64,000 nucleotides of DNA from Acidobacteriota bacterium (GTDB lineage: Bacteria; Acidobacteriota; Blastocatellia; Pyrinomonadales; Pyrinomonadaceae), in assembly GCA_016700175.1 (NCBI GenBank), contig CP065003.1, positions 2,490,001 to 2,554,000 of the forward strand, written 5' to 3'. The translations under genes and the position numbers were made by a program. Below are positions 41,736 to 51,301 of the stretch, piece after piece; position 1 is the stretch's first letter; the number at the start of each line of letters is the position of its first letter. Under the pieces are notes generated by a model. That model was given only the letters and a program-made list of their open reading frames with translations, did not search any database and was not told the DNA's origin.

Positions 41736-42680
41736 CTAGCAGAACGTCTCGGAAACAGCCTCGATCCGCTCGCGCTCCGCGGGATTCAGGTACTCCAGCA
41801 TCTCGAGGAACTTCGGATGGGTCATTCCGGTGCCTATGTATGTCCAGCGGTTAGCCTGATGCTGAACCTGCATAAACACGGTCTTCTCAGCGTCCGAAAG
41901 CTTCCTTCCGGTCTTGAGTTCGAAAGCCTCCAGATCGAGAGCCGTCTGGCCCTTCATACCTTCGTCGAGAAATCCTCCGATCTCAAGGTATTCGTCCACC
42001 GCCGAAGCGATCTCTTCGTCGGTCATCCCGTCCGCGATCGCCTCGACCATAAGCCCGTCGAGTTTCGCGTGCTGAGCCTCTTCCAGCCAGTGGTGTTTCA
42101 GAAGGCTCTTGAACTGCGGATCAAGTTCGTTGTCGTCCTTGACGCTGTCCAGATAATGCCTCTGCGTCATCCACTCGATGTGAAGGATCAACAGCGCGAC
42201 AGCCAAAGGCTTGTGCGAAAGGACCTTCTCGGCGATCGCCGAAGGCGGTCCGATCACTCCGCACTCGCTTCCGAAACCCTCGCGGAAGTTCTCGCCGAAG
42301 ATCTTGAAAAGCTGTATGTGCTTTGCTTCTTCGGCAGCGAACTGCAGGAATGCACGGACCCTGTAGTCGTCCTTGTCGAGGCAGGGCCTGACGTGGTCGA
42401 GCACGAACGGGAGGATGAATTCCTCCACCAGCCCGAATATTCGCAGGTATGCGTGTCCCCGGATCTGGTTCAGCACCCGTTTTTCATCGGCTGACAGGAA
42501 CGGGAGGTTCTCGACCCTGGCAAGGCTCTCAGGCATGAACCTCAGTCCGAAGTCCATCCGTTTCGTCTCTCCGACGAGGTCCTCGAGCCTCCAGTTAACG
42601 CGCTCCGACACAACCAGCGTGTCCCTGAAAGTACGGGACCCGCCGCTTCTTCTTTCTCTCACTTCTATCGTATCCAGCAT
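41736..42680 (-). CDS. Ferritin-like diiron protein (AurF/ribonucleotide-reductase-like fold)
   Basis: The 314-residue helical protein (start at 42680, where GGAGG lies seven bases upstream) has two EExxH-type metal motifs, FAAEEAKHIQLF (about residue 117) and HHWLEEAQHAKLD (about 202), plus EEFILPFV and HIEWMTQRHYLD supplying other carboxylate/His ligands. This fits an AurF-like or R2-like diiron oxygenase/oxidase; a plain iron-storage ferritin is much shorter. The sequence does not fix the substrate. It is divergent from the PD40 kinase (215 bp) and upstream of the ECF sigma-kinase pair, separated by a terminator. Possible link to oxygen or oxidative-stress signalling is a guess. Confidence 0.7.
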   Translation of the reverse strand: MLDTIEVRERRSGGSRTFRDTLVVSERVNWRLEDLVGETKRMDFGLRFMPESLARVENLPFLSADEKRVLNQIRGHAYLRIFGLVEEFILPFVLDHVRPCLDKDDYRVRAFLQFAAEEAKHIQLFKIFGENFREGFGSECGVIGPPSAIAEKVLSHKPLAVALLILHIEWMTQRHYLDSVKDDNELDPQFKSLLKHHWLEEAQHAKLDGLMVEAIADGMTDEEIASAVDEYLEIGGFLDEGMKGQTALDLEAFELKTGRKLSDAEKTVFMQVQHQANRWTYIGTGMTHPKFLEMLEYLNPAERERIEAVSETFC

Positions 42681-42895
42681 AATCATTCCTCCGTAAAGTA
42701 CGTATAAAACGGAGCGTCATTTTGGCGCTCGATAAGATAGACGAATTGGCCCGGCGGAAGCGGACAGGACGACACAAGTACGTGCGTCGCGGGGTTTTGC
42801 CTGTGTTAGACTATCCGCCTGCGGAACAGCGTGTTTTCGGCGGTCCGTGCGTTTCCTGGAGTTGGCCGCCGCCTGACGAGAAGGTTTTTCGATCG

Positions 42896-45763
42896 ATGAC
42901 CCCCGAACGTTGGAAGAAGATAACCGAGGTTTACAACTCGGCGCTCGAGTTCGAGCCGGGCGCGCGTGAGGATTACCTCGCCCGCGCCTGCGGCGAGGAC
43001 ACCACGCTCAGGCGCGAGGTCGAATCGCTGCTGGACGCCGACGCGAGCGCGGGAGATTTCATTTCGGACAACGCGTACCGAAGGGTCGGCGAGATACTCG
43101 GCGACCAGGAGGTCACGCTTGCGGAAGGAAAGGAGATCGGGCACTACACGATCCTGCGCAAGATCGGCATCGGCGGAATGGGCGAGGTGTATCTGGCTCA
43201 CGACAACAAGCTAAACCGCGACGTTGCGGTCAAGACACTCCCGCTCTATTTCGCCGTCAACAACGACTATCTCCGAAGGTTCCAGACCGAGGTTAAGGCG
43301 ACCGCATCGCTGAACCATCCGAACGTGGCGACTGTCTATTCGGTCGAGGAGGTCGACGGGCTTCCTTTCTTCACGATGGAATACGTAGAAGGCGAGCCCC
43401 TGAGCAAGCTTTTCAAGAAGGGCCCGCTCGGGATCGAGCTCTTCCTTGACATATTCATCGACCTCGCCGAGGCTCTCGCGCACGCGCACCGGAAAGGTGT
43501 CGTCCACCGCGATATCAAACCCGGCAACATCATCATCGAGCCGGACGGCAATCCGAAGGTACTGGATTTCGGCCTTGCGCTTCTCGACGGAAAGGACCAG
43601 GACCGGCCGGTGTCGGGATCGAACATCACGATGCCGGGTCAGGTCCTAGGCACGCCGGCCTACATGTCGCCCGAGCAGGCCGAGGGCAAGCCCGTAGATC
43701 AAAGGAGCGACATCTTCAGCCTCGGAATCGTGATGTACGAGGCGATCACGGGCGAGCGGCCGTTCAAGGGCGAGAATTACGCGTCGATCGTCAGCAAGGT
43801 CCTCAAGGACGAGCCGGTATCGGTGACGGATCTAAAGCCCTCGGTCCCTTTCCTTCTTTCACGGCTCATCAAGCGCTGCCTCGAGAAGTCCCGGCGGAAG
43901 CGGTTCCAGTCTATGGACGAGGTGAGGGTGATACTCGAAGAGGTCCGCGCCGCAGTCAAAGCGGGGATCTCGCTGGACCCTTCGTCTGCGGACAGAAGGG
44001 TTACCGGCCGTAGAAAGGGGCGGTGGCAGTACGTGATCGTGCCGGCGGGATTCCTCGCCGCCATCGCGATAATCCTGGGGATCGCGTTTTTCAGCTCGGC
44101 GGACCCCGGAGAGAAGTATCGCCTGGAGAACTTCAGCTTCCGAAGGCTCTCGCAGACCAACAACGTGGTCTATGCGGGGGTCAGCCCGAACGGGAGCTCG
44201 GTCGCCTACAACACGATCGAGCCGAACGGCGACCGTTCGCTCTGGATACGGCTCGCCGACGACCGGAACGCCCTCCGGCTAGTCGATCCGCAGGATGTCC
44301 ATTACTGGGGCGGACTGACCTTCTCGCACGACGGCAGCCAGATCTACTACATCACAGCCAAAAAGGACGCGCTCGGCGGAACCCTGTACAGGATCTCCGC
44401 GCTCGGCGGCACGCCTCGAAAGCTGATCGACAACGTAAACGACCTGGGATCTCTGAGTCCGGACGGTTCCAGGCTGCTGTTCGTGAGATATCGCCAGCGT
44501 ATGAGTCTGGTCTCGGCGGATGCGAACGATGGAAGCAAAGAAAAGGTGGTCCTTACAGGCGCAGCGAACGTAAAGTTCCGCGATCCCCAGTATTCTGCCG
44601 ACGGCACCCGCATTTACCTCATTAAGATCACCGAAACCAAGAGCGAAGAGTCTTGGTCGCTGATCGAGATTCCGGCGGAAGGCGGCGAGGAGCGGGCGAT
44701 CATTCCCGACCGAAGGCCCCGGATAAGCGAGGTGGTCGCGCTCAAAGACGGCAGCGGCCTTCTGGTAAACGCTGTCGATCCGGAATCGAATCTCGCTCAG
44801 CTCTACTTCGTGAATCCCGAGACGGGCACCCAAGCCAGGATCACGAACGACCTGAACGAGTACTTCGGGATAAGCGCCAGCGACGACGGGAACACTTTGG
44901 TCGCCGCGCAGAGGATCGACGCCAAGGACATTTGGGTTGGCGAAGGAAGCGATTTCGGGACCTATACAAAGATCACCTCGGAGCCGACCTTCTACCTGAC
45001 ACTTGAATGGACCCACGACGGAAGGATCGTCTTCGATTCCGTGGACAACAATCGGCCGCACATCTGGATAATGAATCCCGACGGCTCCGGACGCCAGCAG
45101 CTCACGCCCGACGATTCGAACGACACGGCTCCGGCGGTCTCACGCGACGGATCGCTTATCTATTTCATGTCCGACCGGACCGGGGAATACAAGGTCTGGC
45201 GGATGAACATCGACGGGACCGACCCCGCGATTCTCGTGGACAGGCCGGGGGCGACGGAGAACCCGGCCGTGTCGCCCGATGGTAAGGCGGTGTATTTCGA
45301 ATGCCGCAAAGGCGACCGGGAAGTGCTTTGCCGGATGGACCTCGGAAACGGGACCGTGACCGAGCGCGAGCTTTTCGGTTCGGGGCGATGGACGATCTCA
45401 CCCGACGGCACGCGCGTGGCTTACAGGTATTTCGACGAGCAGAAGGCGAGACCGATGGTCGGCGTGCGCGCGGTTACTGCGACCGAAGACGAACTGACCT
45501 TCGAGATATCACCTGTTAACGTGTTGCTTTGGTCGCCTGACGGAAAGGGCCTGATCTACAAGGACCTTGATTCGGGAAGCGATTCACTGACTACGATTTG
45601 GTATCGGCCCTTAGACGGCGGACCTCCGGTACCTTATGTGTCTTCCGGCGAGACCGAGCTGTACCGGCTGGCGATCTCGCGCGACGGGTCGCGAAAGGCG
45701 ATCGCGACAAGGCATCTTCTGACCGATGCGGTGATGCTGAGCCGAAGGCCTCCTGGAAGCTGA
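42896..45763 (+). CDS. Transmembrane Ser/Thr protein kinase with PD40/TolB-like beta-propeller sensor
   Basis: The 955-residue protein starts at ATG 42896 (MTPERWKKITEVYNSALEFE); the open frame upstream lacks family support. A helical N-terminal module (1-60) resembles that of the TPR kinase at 36739. The kinase (about 82-345) has GIGGMGEVYLA, Lys113, HRDIKPGN (Asp206), DFG 224-226 and TPAYMSPEQAEG. A TM helix is at about 377-402 (YVIVPAGFLAAIAIILGIAF), then at least eight PD40-like repeats (FSHDGSQIYY, SLSPDGSRLLF, WSPDGKGLIY and others) to the end, expected outside the cytoplasmic membrane. The repeats probably sense or bind a ligand. Kinase activity is likely since all catalytic residues remain. 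Confidence 0.9.
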   Translation: MTPERWKKITEVYNSALEFEPGAREDYLARACGEDTTLRREVESLLDADASAGDFISDNAYRRVGEILGDQEVTLAEGKEIGHYTILRKIGIGGMGEVYLAHDNKLNRDVAVKTLPLYFAVNNDYLRRFQTEVKATASLNHPNVATVYSVEEVDGLPFFTMEYVEGEPLSKLFKKGPLGIELFLDIFIDLAEALAHAHRKGVVHRDIKPGNIIIEPDGNPKVLDFGLALLDGKDQDRPVSGSNITMPGQVLGTPAYMSPEQAEGKPVDQRSDIFSLGIVMYEAITGERPFKGENYASIVSKVLKDEPVSVTDLKPSVPFLLSRLIKRCLEKSRRKRFQSMDEVRVILEEVRAAVKAGISLDPSSADRRVTGRRKGRWQYVIVPAGFLAAIAIILGIAFFSSADPGEKYRLENFSFRRLSQTNNVVYAGVSPNGSSVAYNTIEPNGDRSLWIRLADDRNALRLVDPQDVHYWGGLTFSHDGSQIYYITAKKDALGGTLYRISALGGTPRKLIDNVNDLGSLSPDGSRLLFVRYRQRMSLVSADANDGSKEKVVLTGAANVKFRDPQYSADGTRIYLIKITETKSEESWSLIEIPAEGGEERAIIPDRRPRISEVVALKDGSGLLVNAVDPESNLAQLYFVNPETGTQARITNDLNEYFGISASDDGNTLVAAQRIDAKDIWVGEGSDFGTYTKITSEPTFYLTLEWTHDGRIVFDSVDNNRPHIWIMNPDGSGRQQLTPDDSNDTAPAVSRDGSLIYFMSDRTGEYKVWRMNIDGTDPAILVDRPGATENPAVSPDGKAVYFECRKGDREVLCRMDLGNGTVTERELFGSGRWTISPDGTRVAYRYFDEQKARPMVGVRAVTATEDELTFEISPVNVLLWSPDGKGLIYKDLDSGSDSLTTIWYRPLDGGPPVPYVSSGETELYRLAISRDGSRKAIATRHLLTDAVMLSRRPPGS

Positions 45764-45839
45764 CCTCGGTGTATTCTGTGGCTACCCGATCTATTGTAAA
45801 GAGGCCCCGATTCGAACAGTCGTGCCCGCGATGCTGATC

Positions 45840-47520
45840 CGGCTTTCTCCGCGGACGGAAGTAGGTGTTCACAAGAGGTTCTCTCGGTGTCCTCCGTGCG
45901 AACCTTTGTGCCCTTTTGGTTACCCGATCTTCCACCCGGAGATCCCAAATTCGTAATTTGTACCCGTGATATTTAGTTTCCTTGTGTCGCCTGACCTATC
46001 TCAAGATTTCTTACCACGAAGAACACGAAGGAATTCACGAAGGACACAGAGGCAGAACTTCGTGACCTCCGTGCGAACCTTTGTGAACTCTGTGGTTACC
46101 GATTCTTTCATTGAGAGGTCCCGAGAAAGGCACTCGTCCCATTGATAACGAGTTTCCTGATCAAGCCAGACCTTACCCGGGGATCTAAACCGCAAAGAAC
46201 GCCAAGGGGTCTCTTTGTGTCCTTTGCGAAGCACTTCGCGAACTTTGCGGTTAGATCTCTTCCCGCATTTCAGGCTTTCCCCGCTAAGGGAAATAATTGT
46301 TCACAAGAGGTTCTCTCTGTGACCAATGTGCGAACCTCTGTGCCCTTTTGGTTACCCGTTCTTCCACCCGGGGATCCCAAATTCGTAATTTGTACCCGTG
46401 ATATTTAGTTTCCTTGTGTCGTCTGACCTATCTCAAGATTTTTTACCACGAAGAACACGAAGGACTTCACGAAGGACACAGAGGCAGAACTTCGTGACCT
46501 CCGTGCGAACCTTTGTGAACTCTGTGGTTACCGGTTCTTTCATTGAGAGGTCCCGAGAAAGGCACTCGTCCCATTGATAATGAGTTTCCTGATCAAGCCG
46601 GACCTTACCCGGGGATCTAAACCGCAAAGAACGCCAAGGGATCTCTTTGCGTCCTTTGCGAAACACTTCGCGAACTTTGCGGTTAGATCTCTTCCCGCAT
46701 TTCAGGCTTTCCCCGCTAAGGGAAATAATTGTTCACAAGAGGTTCTCTCTGTGACCAATGTGCGAACCTCTGTGCCCTTTGTGGTTACCCGATCTTCCAC
46801 CCGGAGATCCCAAATTCGTAATTTGTACCCGTGATATTTAGTTTCCTTGTGTCGTCTGACCTATCTCAAGATTTTTTACCACGAAGAACACGAAGGACTT
46901 CACGAAGGACGCAGGGGCAGAACTTCGTGACCTCCGTGCGAACCTTTGTGAACTCTGTGGTTACCGGTTCTTTCATTGAGAGGTCCCGAGAAAGGCACTC
47001 GTCCCATTGATAATGAGTTTCCTGATCAAGCCGGACCTTACCCGGGGATCTAAACCGCAAAGAACGCCAAGGGATCTCTTTGCGTCCTTTGCGAAACACT
47101 TCGCGAACTTTGCGGTTAGATCTCTTCCCGCATTTCAGGCTTTCCCCGCTAAGGGAAATAATTGTTCACAAGAGGTTCTCTCTGTGACCAATGTGCGAAC
47201 CTCTGTGCCCTTTGTGGTTACCCGATCTTCCACCCGGAGATCCCAAATTCGTAATTTGTACCCGTGATATTTAGTTTCCTTGTGTCGTCTGACCTATCTC
47301 AAGATTTTTTACCACGAAGAACACGAAGGACTTCACGAAGGACGCAGGGGCAGAACTTCGTGACCTCCGTGCGAACCTTTGTGAACTCTGTGGTTACCGG
47401 TTCTTTCATTGAGAGGTCCCGAGAAAGGCACTCGTCCCATTGATAATGAGTTTCCTGATCAAGCCGGACCTTACCCGGGGATCTAAACCGCAAAGAACGC
47501 CAAGGGATCTCTTTGCGGCC
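45840..47520. repeat. Four tandem copies of a 433-bp repeat unit
   Basis: Landmark TTACCACGAAGAACACGAAGG recurs at about 46011, 46443, 46876 and 47309 (spacings 432, 433, 433). Each unit also contains GTTCACAAGAGGTTCTCTC, CCCAAATTCGTAATTTGTAC, and an AACCGCAAAG...CTTTGCGGTT inverted pair. The first and last units are partial. Near-identity of units 2-4 points to recent unequal duplication. Each unit contains the same 77-codon frame, which I read as a by-product, not a gene. The remaining flanks 45764-45839 and 47521-47537 are unremarkable. Confidence 0.92.
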
Positions 47521-47537
47521 AAAATCCCTACCGCACT

Positions 47538-48242
47538 CTAGATTTTCCTCGACAACTTGGTAGAGATCAGCTCCCGAAGGCTCCACACGTGCGCGGCCAG
47601 CACCGCAGGGACGATGAACGCCGGGAGCCAGATGAAGGGGAAGTAGAGAACTCCAATGTTCGGCTGATCGAATCCGTATTGTTGAAGAGGAGTCGGCACC
47701 GACAGCACCGCGTGCCAGACGATGTTCACCAGAAGGGCCAGCGTCGCCAGATTCCAGACGATCAGCACCGCGCGCCTGGGTTTGCCATCGTTGAATCCAA
47801 GCCAGGCCGCGAGGGGCGCAGTCAGTCCGGAGATGATGTCCGGATTGATCCCTTCAAAGGTCATCAACTGCGGGACCTTTCCGTGGAGGAACAGCCCCCA
47901 AAGCACGAACTCGACCGGAATTCGGACCGTGTGCAGCAGCGTGAGTGTCCGAAGAGGCGAGTCCCCTCGAGGCATCCCGACAAGCACGAAGAGAACCAGG
48001 ATCAGCACGGCCGGAGGGGCTGCAGTGATAAATCGCGGCGCCGGCGAGTTCATCTCCAGATAAAAACCGCTGAATCCCAGATAAGCCTGGACGGCGAGGA
48101 TAAGCACGCATACCGCAGAAAACAAACCGACCAGCGTCCCGGATGCCCCCGCCCTTTTCGCCGCGGCGACAAGCATCACCGCACAGAAAACCGCCGAGAA
48201 CGATATAAGAACGGGAAGAATGCCGGGGAGTCCTTCGATCAT
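47538..48242 (-). CDS. Multi-pass membrane protein of unknown function
   Basis: The 234-residue protein has about six or seven hydrophobic helices (for example VLISFSAVFCAVMLVAAA, AVLILVLFVLVGMP, IWLPAFIVPAVLAAHVW). I do not recognise a family or catalytic motif. It is third in a minus-strand operon, three bases after the 127-residue membrane protein gene, which itself overlaps the metalloprotease gene; coupling suggests a shared membrane role. Confidence 0.6.
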   Translation of the reverse strand: MIEGLPGILPVLISFSAVFCAVMLVAAAKRAGASGTLVGLFSAVCVLILAVQAYLGFSGFYLEMNSPAPRFITAAPPAVLILVLFVLVGMPRGDSPLRTLTLLHTVRIPVEFVLWGLFLHGKVPQLMTFEGINPDIISGLTAPLAAWLGFNDGKPRRAVLIVWNLATLALLVNIVWHAVLSVPTPLQQYGFDQPNIGVLYFPFIWLPAFIVPAVLAAHVWSLRELISTKLSRKI

Positions 48243-48245
48243 CTG

Positions 48246-48629
48246 TCAGCCCTCAGCTGCACGCTCGGAAGGCGTCAGAACAAAGCTCGCCGCGAAAAGA
48301 ACCCCGAGCACCAGGTCGATCATCCCGAACGCGAGCACTGCCGCGTGTATCCGGTCCAAAGAGAACAGCACGATCGCCGCGCCCGCGAAAGAGAACTTCT
48401 CGATCACCGAAGGGATCATCATCGGCCTGTACCTTACCGGATCGCGCGAAATGACAAGGAACACGAACTGAAACGCCAGAGCGACACCCGTAAACCCGTA
48501 GAAGTATTCCGGATGCGTGATCGGCGGCGGGAAATCGACCGCGTTCTTCGCTTCCAGGAAGTACTGCGGGAACAGGACCGCGACGCCGTAGATGCCGGCG
48601 ACAAGGAACACTGTTTTTGCGAACTTCAC
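48246..48629 (-). CDS. Small membrane protein (four helices)
   Basis: A 127-residue protein with about four transmembrane segments (MKFAKTVFLVAGIYGVAVLF; FTGVALAFQFVFLVIS; AAIVLFSLDRIHAAVLAFGM; LGVLFAASFVLTP). Unrecognised. Its ATG overlaps the upstream protease stop by four bases (48626-48629), so translation is probably coupled. The short polar loops contain no metal or catalytic motif. Confidence 0.65.
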   Translation of the reverse strand: MKFAKTVFLVAGIYGVAVLFPQYFLEAKNAVDFPPPITHPEYFYGFTGVALAFQFVFLVISRDPVRYRPMMIPSVIEKFSFAGAAIVLFSLDRIHAAVLAFGMIDLVLGVLFAASFVLTPSERAAEG

Positions 48630-49591
48630 TCCCCGACCCCCCTGAACTTCTCGGCGTACTTGCTTTCTTCAAGGAACTTCGGGAAGTCTTCCACGAGCAA
48701 GATGTCGCGGACTGCCTTTTTCTTGTCTGTCGAGTTCTTGTAGAAACTCTCGGCGATCTTGAAACCAATGTAGTATCCCAGGTCAGCAGGACGGCCCTTT
48801 GCCTTTTCGCCCTGGTAAAGCCAGTTACTGCGGTCGTTGCCGGACATTTCCTTCTCGAACTCGATCCAGAGCTCACGCTCGCGGGCATTTCCGTATTCCT
48901 GAAGATGCGGATTGATCTGGCCGCCCGAGATCAACTCGCCGATGAAATCTGCGCTGCCTTCGCGGACCGCGGCCGCCAGTAGCGATCCGTCTGTGAGCTG
49001 TGCTTGCTGATAATGGATCAGCTCGTGGGCGACTATGAACGGAAGCCTGTCGATCGAAGAGATGACCGCCTTGTGCCAGTCGCCAAGCTCTTCCATCGGC
49101 GTGTTTTGAGTCTTTCCGAACATATCGACACCGATCAGAAGGCCTTTCTCGGTGAGCGTGCCCGCGGAGCTCATTCTGCCGATGACGAAATATACTGGTG
49201 GAAACACGGAGTCCGGATAGATCTCCTTAAGCCGGACAAAGCTCGCACGGATCTTCGGTTTGAATGCAGAGATCGTCAGCGAACCCGCGCGAAGCTGTTT
49301 GTAGTAGCCGGGCCGGGAATTGATCGCCGCGACGAGGTCGTCAACGCTCCCGATCCGCAGGCGCTGAAACTCCTTTAACCCTTCCGATCCCTTCTTCAGG
49401 TACTCGTCGCGGTAGACGATCACGGCGTTCTCCTGAGTAGCCTTGTCGTATGCCTTCCAGAAGAGATCGATATCGGACGTCACGATCTCCGCCTTTTCGG
49501 GATCGCGGTTGGGTTCGGCCGCGCCCTGCGCTGGCAGCGCATAGGCGGCGGCCAGGATCGCGATTGTCAGTAGAAGGGCTCGCAGTCTCAT
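48626..49591 (-). CDS. Exported HExxH zinc-protease-like protein
   Basis: From ATG 49591 (MRLRALLLTIAILAAAYALP, signal peptide, GAGGAG about ten bases upstream) the protein is 321 residues. PFIVAHELIHYQQAQ (about residue 185) is a gluzincin HExxH motif and REGSADFIGELISGG, about 25 residues later, supplies the third ligand. The layout resembles DUF2268-like putative Zn proteases. VYFVIGRMSSAGTL and WLYQGEKAKGRPADLGYYIGFKIAES are other conserved-looking blocks. It heads an operon with two membrane proteins. Substrate is unknown. Confidence 0.75.
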   Translation of the reverse strand: MRLRALLLTIAILAAAYALPAQGAAEPNRDPEKAEIVTSDIDLFWKAYDKATQENAVIVYRDEYLKKGSEGLKEFQRLRIGSVDDLVAAINSRPGYYKQLRAGSLTISAFKPKIRASFVRLKEIYPDSVFPPVYFVIGRMSSAGTLTEKGLLIGVDMFGKTQNTPMEELGDWHKAVISSIDRLPFIVAHELIHYQQAQLTDGSLLAAAVREGSADFIGELISGGQINPHLQEYGNARERELWIEFEKEMSGNDRSNWLYQGEKAKGRPADLGYYIGFKIAESFYKNSTDKKKAVRDILLVEDFPKFLEESKYAEKFRGVGE

Positions 49592-49634
49592 ATTCTCACT
49601 CCTCAAAATCTGGTTCAGATGATGATACACCCGT

Positions 49635-49677
49635 AGAAAAACCAACGGCCGGCGCCTATAAGCGATAGACGCCGGCC
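49635..49677 (-). terminator. Rho-independent terminator after the 474-residue secreted protein gene
   Basis: Arms GGCCGGCGCCTAT (49647-49659) and ATAGACGCCGGCC (49665-49677) pair over 13 bp (one G-T) with a 5-nt loop and are followed on the minus strand by TTGGTTTTTCT. It lies 15 bp after the upstream gene's stop. Confidence 0.87.
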
Positions 49678-49691
49678 GGCCGGATTTCAGG

Positions 49692-51116
49692 TCATCTTGA
49701 GAGCGCTTCCACGATCTCCGTTGCCGCCTGTTCGACTATCGAGGTGATCAGGTCCTCGCCCGCCGACTTCGCCTTCCGCTTGTACTGCTTCTTCAGGCCT
49801 GCGGCTCCAATCCTGGTCAAGTCCAGATCGAACATGATTTCGTCCTTCGCTTTCGTATTTGCGGCGACGTTACCCGCGTTGACGATCGCCACGGTCGCAA
49901 CCTGGCCCGCGATGTTGCCCGCCACGCTTCCCGTGTGCCCGATTCCCGTTGCTCCAACCGCGGGAGCGATCACCTTGCCGAACATCCCGCCGAATCCACC
50001 TCCGCCTCCTTTCTTGTGGCTGACGGTACCGTAGATCACCGCATCGCATTCGAGTTTTGCGGCCTCCGCCTGGACCGCCTGAGGGAGCCTGCTCTCGAGG
50101 TATACCACCTCGATGTCGGGCGTCTTCAGGTATTCGGCAAGCGTGTTCCGGAAGGCGACCGCCAGGTCCTGGGCGGACATGTTCTCTCCGGAAGCGGCGA
50201 CCTTGATGTTCGCGATCCCGATCCGGACCGTGCCGGGTTTCTTTTCTCCGATCGTACTGCCCACCGGCTCCGGCGAATCGATGTTCGGCACGGGAAGCGA
50301 CGACGCCGGAGAGGGGACCGGAATTCTCCCGGAATTGCCTGTCATCGCAGGCGATGCCGCGTAGAGCTCGGAACTGTCCGTAACCTGTCGGTAATCGTCC
50401 GGCACCTCGAAGAGCGCATCGTCGAGCGGCTCTTTCGAGATCTCCCTCACCTCGGTTGTCATCTCGAACGGCTCTCGGCCTTCGTTAAAAATTAACGTTT
50501 TCTCGAAAACGGCGAATCCCTTCTTGGCGGTCCCGTTGGTCTTTGTCACGTAGTTGTCCCGGCATCCGCCTCCGTTGACTGCCGGTACGGGTCTATACTC
50601 TCCCGCCGATGCGCCGCAGTCGAATCCGAACGTCTCGTCGATGTACCAACCGTCGGTTTCCATTTTCGAGTTGTTTACCGCGCAGGCGTCCGCCGAAGAT
50701 TCGATGACGATCACGGTCTTGATCCTTCTGGCCGTGTACCCGAAGAATTGCTTGCGCTCGCCCGTGTCCTTGACGGTCGAGGTCGTCGTTACAGTACCGC
50801 CTCTTGTCGCGGGTGAGCCGGATCCTGTCGCAGCAACCGTCGCTGTTCCAGTCTGGCCGGAATTACCGAACTCCGAAACGGTGTAGGTCTTGAGGGCCGG
50901 GTTCATTGAAATTTCGCGGCCGGCATCGCACTGGGTTATGTTGACGAGCGCGCCGTTCATAGTTTCCGTGCGGCGACGCTTTTCCTTTATATAGACCGTG
51001 TCTTCGTACGTTTGCCCAGCCGAGGTCCTTTCGGTTCGGACCTTCACGTTCGCGAAAGCGGGTGCGGCGGCAAGAACGATTAACAAAACTGCGCTGATCG
51101 TTGGCAGGTTCTTCAT
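49692..51116 (-). CDS. Secreted two-part orphan protein, CsgG/FlgO-like C-terminal region suspected
   Basis: A 474-residue protein with signal peptide (MKNLPTISAVLLIVLAAAPAFA; start at 51116 with GGAGA about eight bases upstream). The N-terminal half (VKVRTERTSAGQTYEDTVYIKEKRRRTETM) resembles DUF4412-like outer proteins and contains several cysteines. After a Pro/Ser-rich linker, about residues 285-380 (VRIGIANIKVAASGENMSAQDLAVAFRNTL...LECDAVIYGTVSHKK) look like a FlgO/CsgG-type fold. A glycine-rich patch GGGGGFGGMFG follows. It is divergent from the TM2 gene and ended by a strong terminator. Assignment is tentative. Confidence 0.6.
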   Translation of the reverse strand: MKNLPTISAVLLIVLAAAPAFANVKVRTERTSAGQTYEDTVYIKEKRRRTETMNGALVNITQCDAGREISMNPALKTYTVSEFGNSGQTGTATVAATGSGSPATRGGTVTTTSTVKDTGERKQFFGYTARRIKTVIVIESSADACAVNNSKMETDGWYIDETFGFDCGASAGEYRPVPAVNGGGCRDNYVTKTNGTAKKGFAVFEKTLIFNEGREPFEMTTEVREISKEPLDDALFEVPDDYRQVTDSSELYAASPAMTGNSGRIPVPSPASSLPVPNIDSPEPVGSTIGEKKPGTVRIGIANIKVAASGENMSAQDLAVAFRNTLAEYLKTPDIEVVYLESRLPQAVQAEAAKLECDAVIYGTVSHKKGGGGGFGGMFGKVIAPAVGATGIGHTGSVAGNIAGQVATVAIVNAGNVAANTKAKDEIMFDLDLTRIGAAGLKKQYKRKAKSAGEDLITSIVEQAATEIVEALSR

Positions 51117-51301
51117 TTGTGGCTGTCTCCAGGTATGAAATTCGGGCCGCAGAGTGCCGCCCCAAAGCCTAACGCGGGAGCAAATGCGCAATCGTGTCAC
51201 GGTCCCCGGGAACCCTCCGGGCCGGAGGGCGTATGTGTTGACAATCAATGCCTTTTGCATAAATATCGTTCACGAACGCACCACCCTGCAGAGGAAAAAC
51301 T

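Noticed and set aside
46001..47586. 77- to 95-codon frames repeated in each 433-bp unit
   Set aside because: They arise because the DNA unit is copied; codon changes show no protein-level conservation and no ribosome site is present.
47589..48743. 384-codon plus-strand frame
   Set aside because: It is antisense to three overlapping membrane/protease genes and is very Arg/Asp/His-rich.
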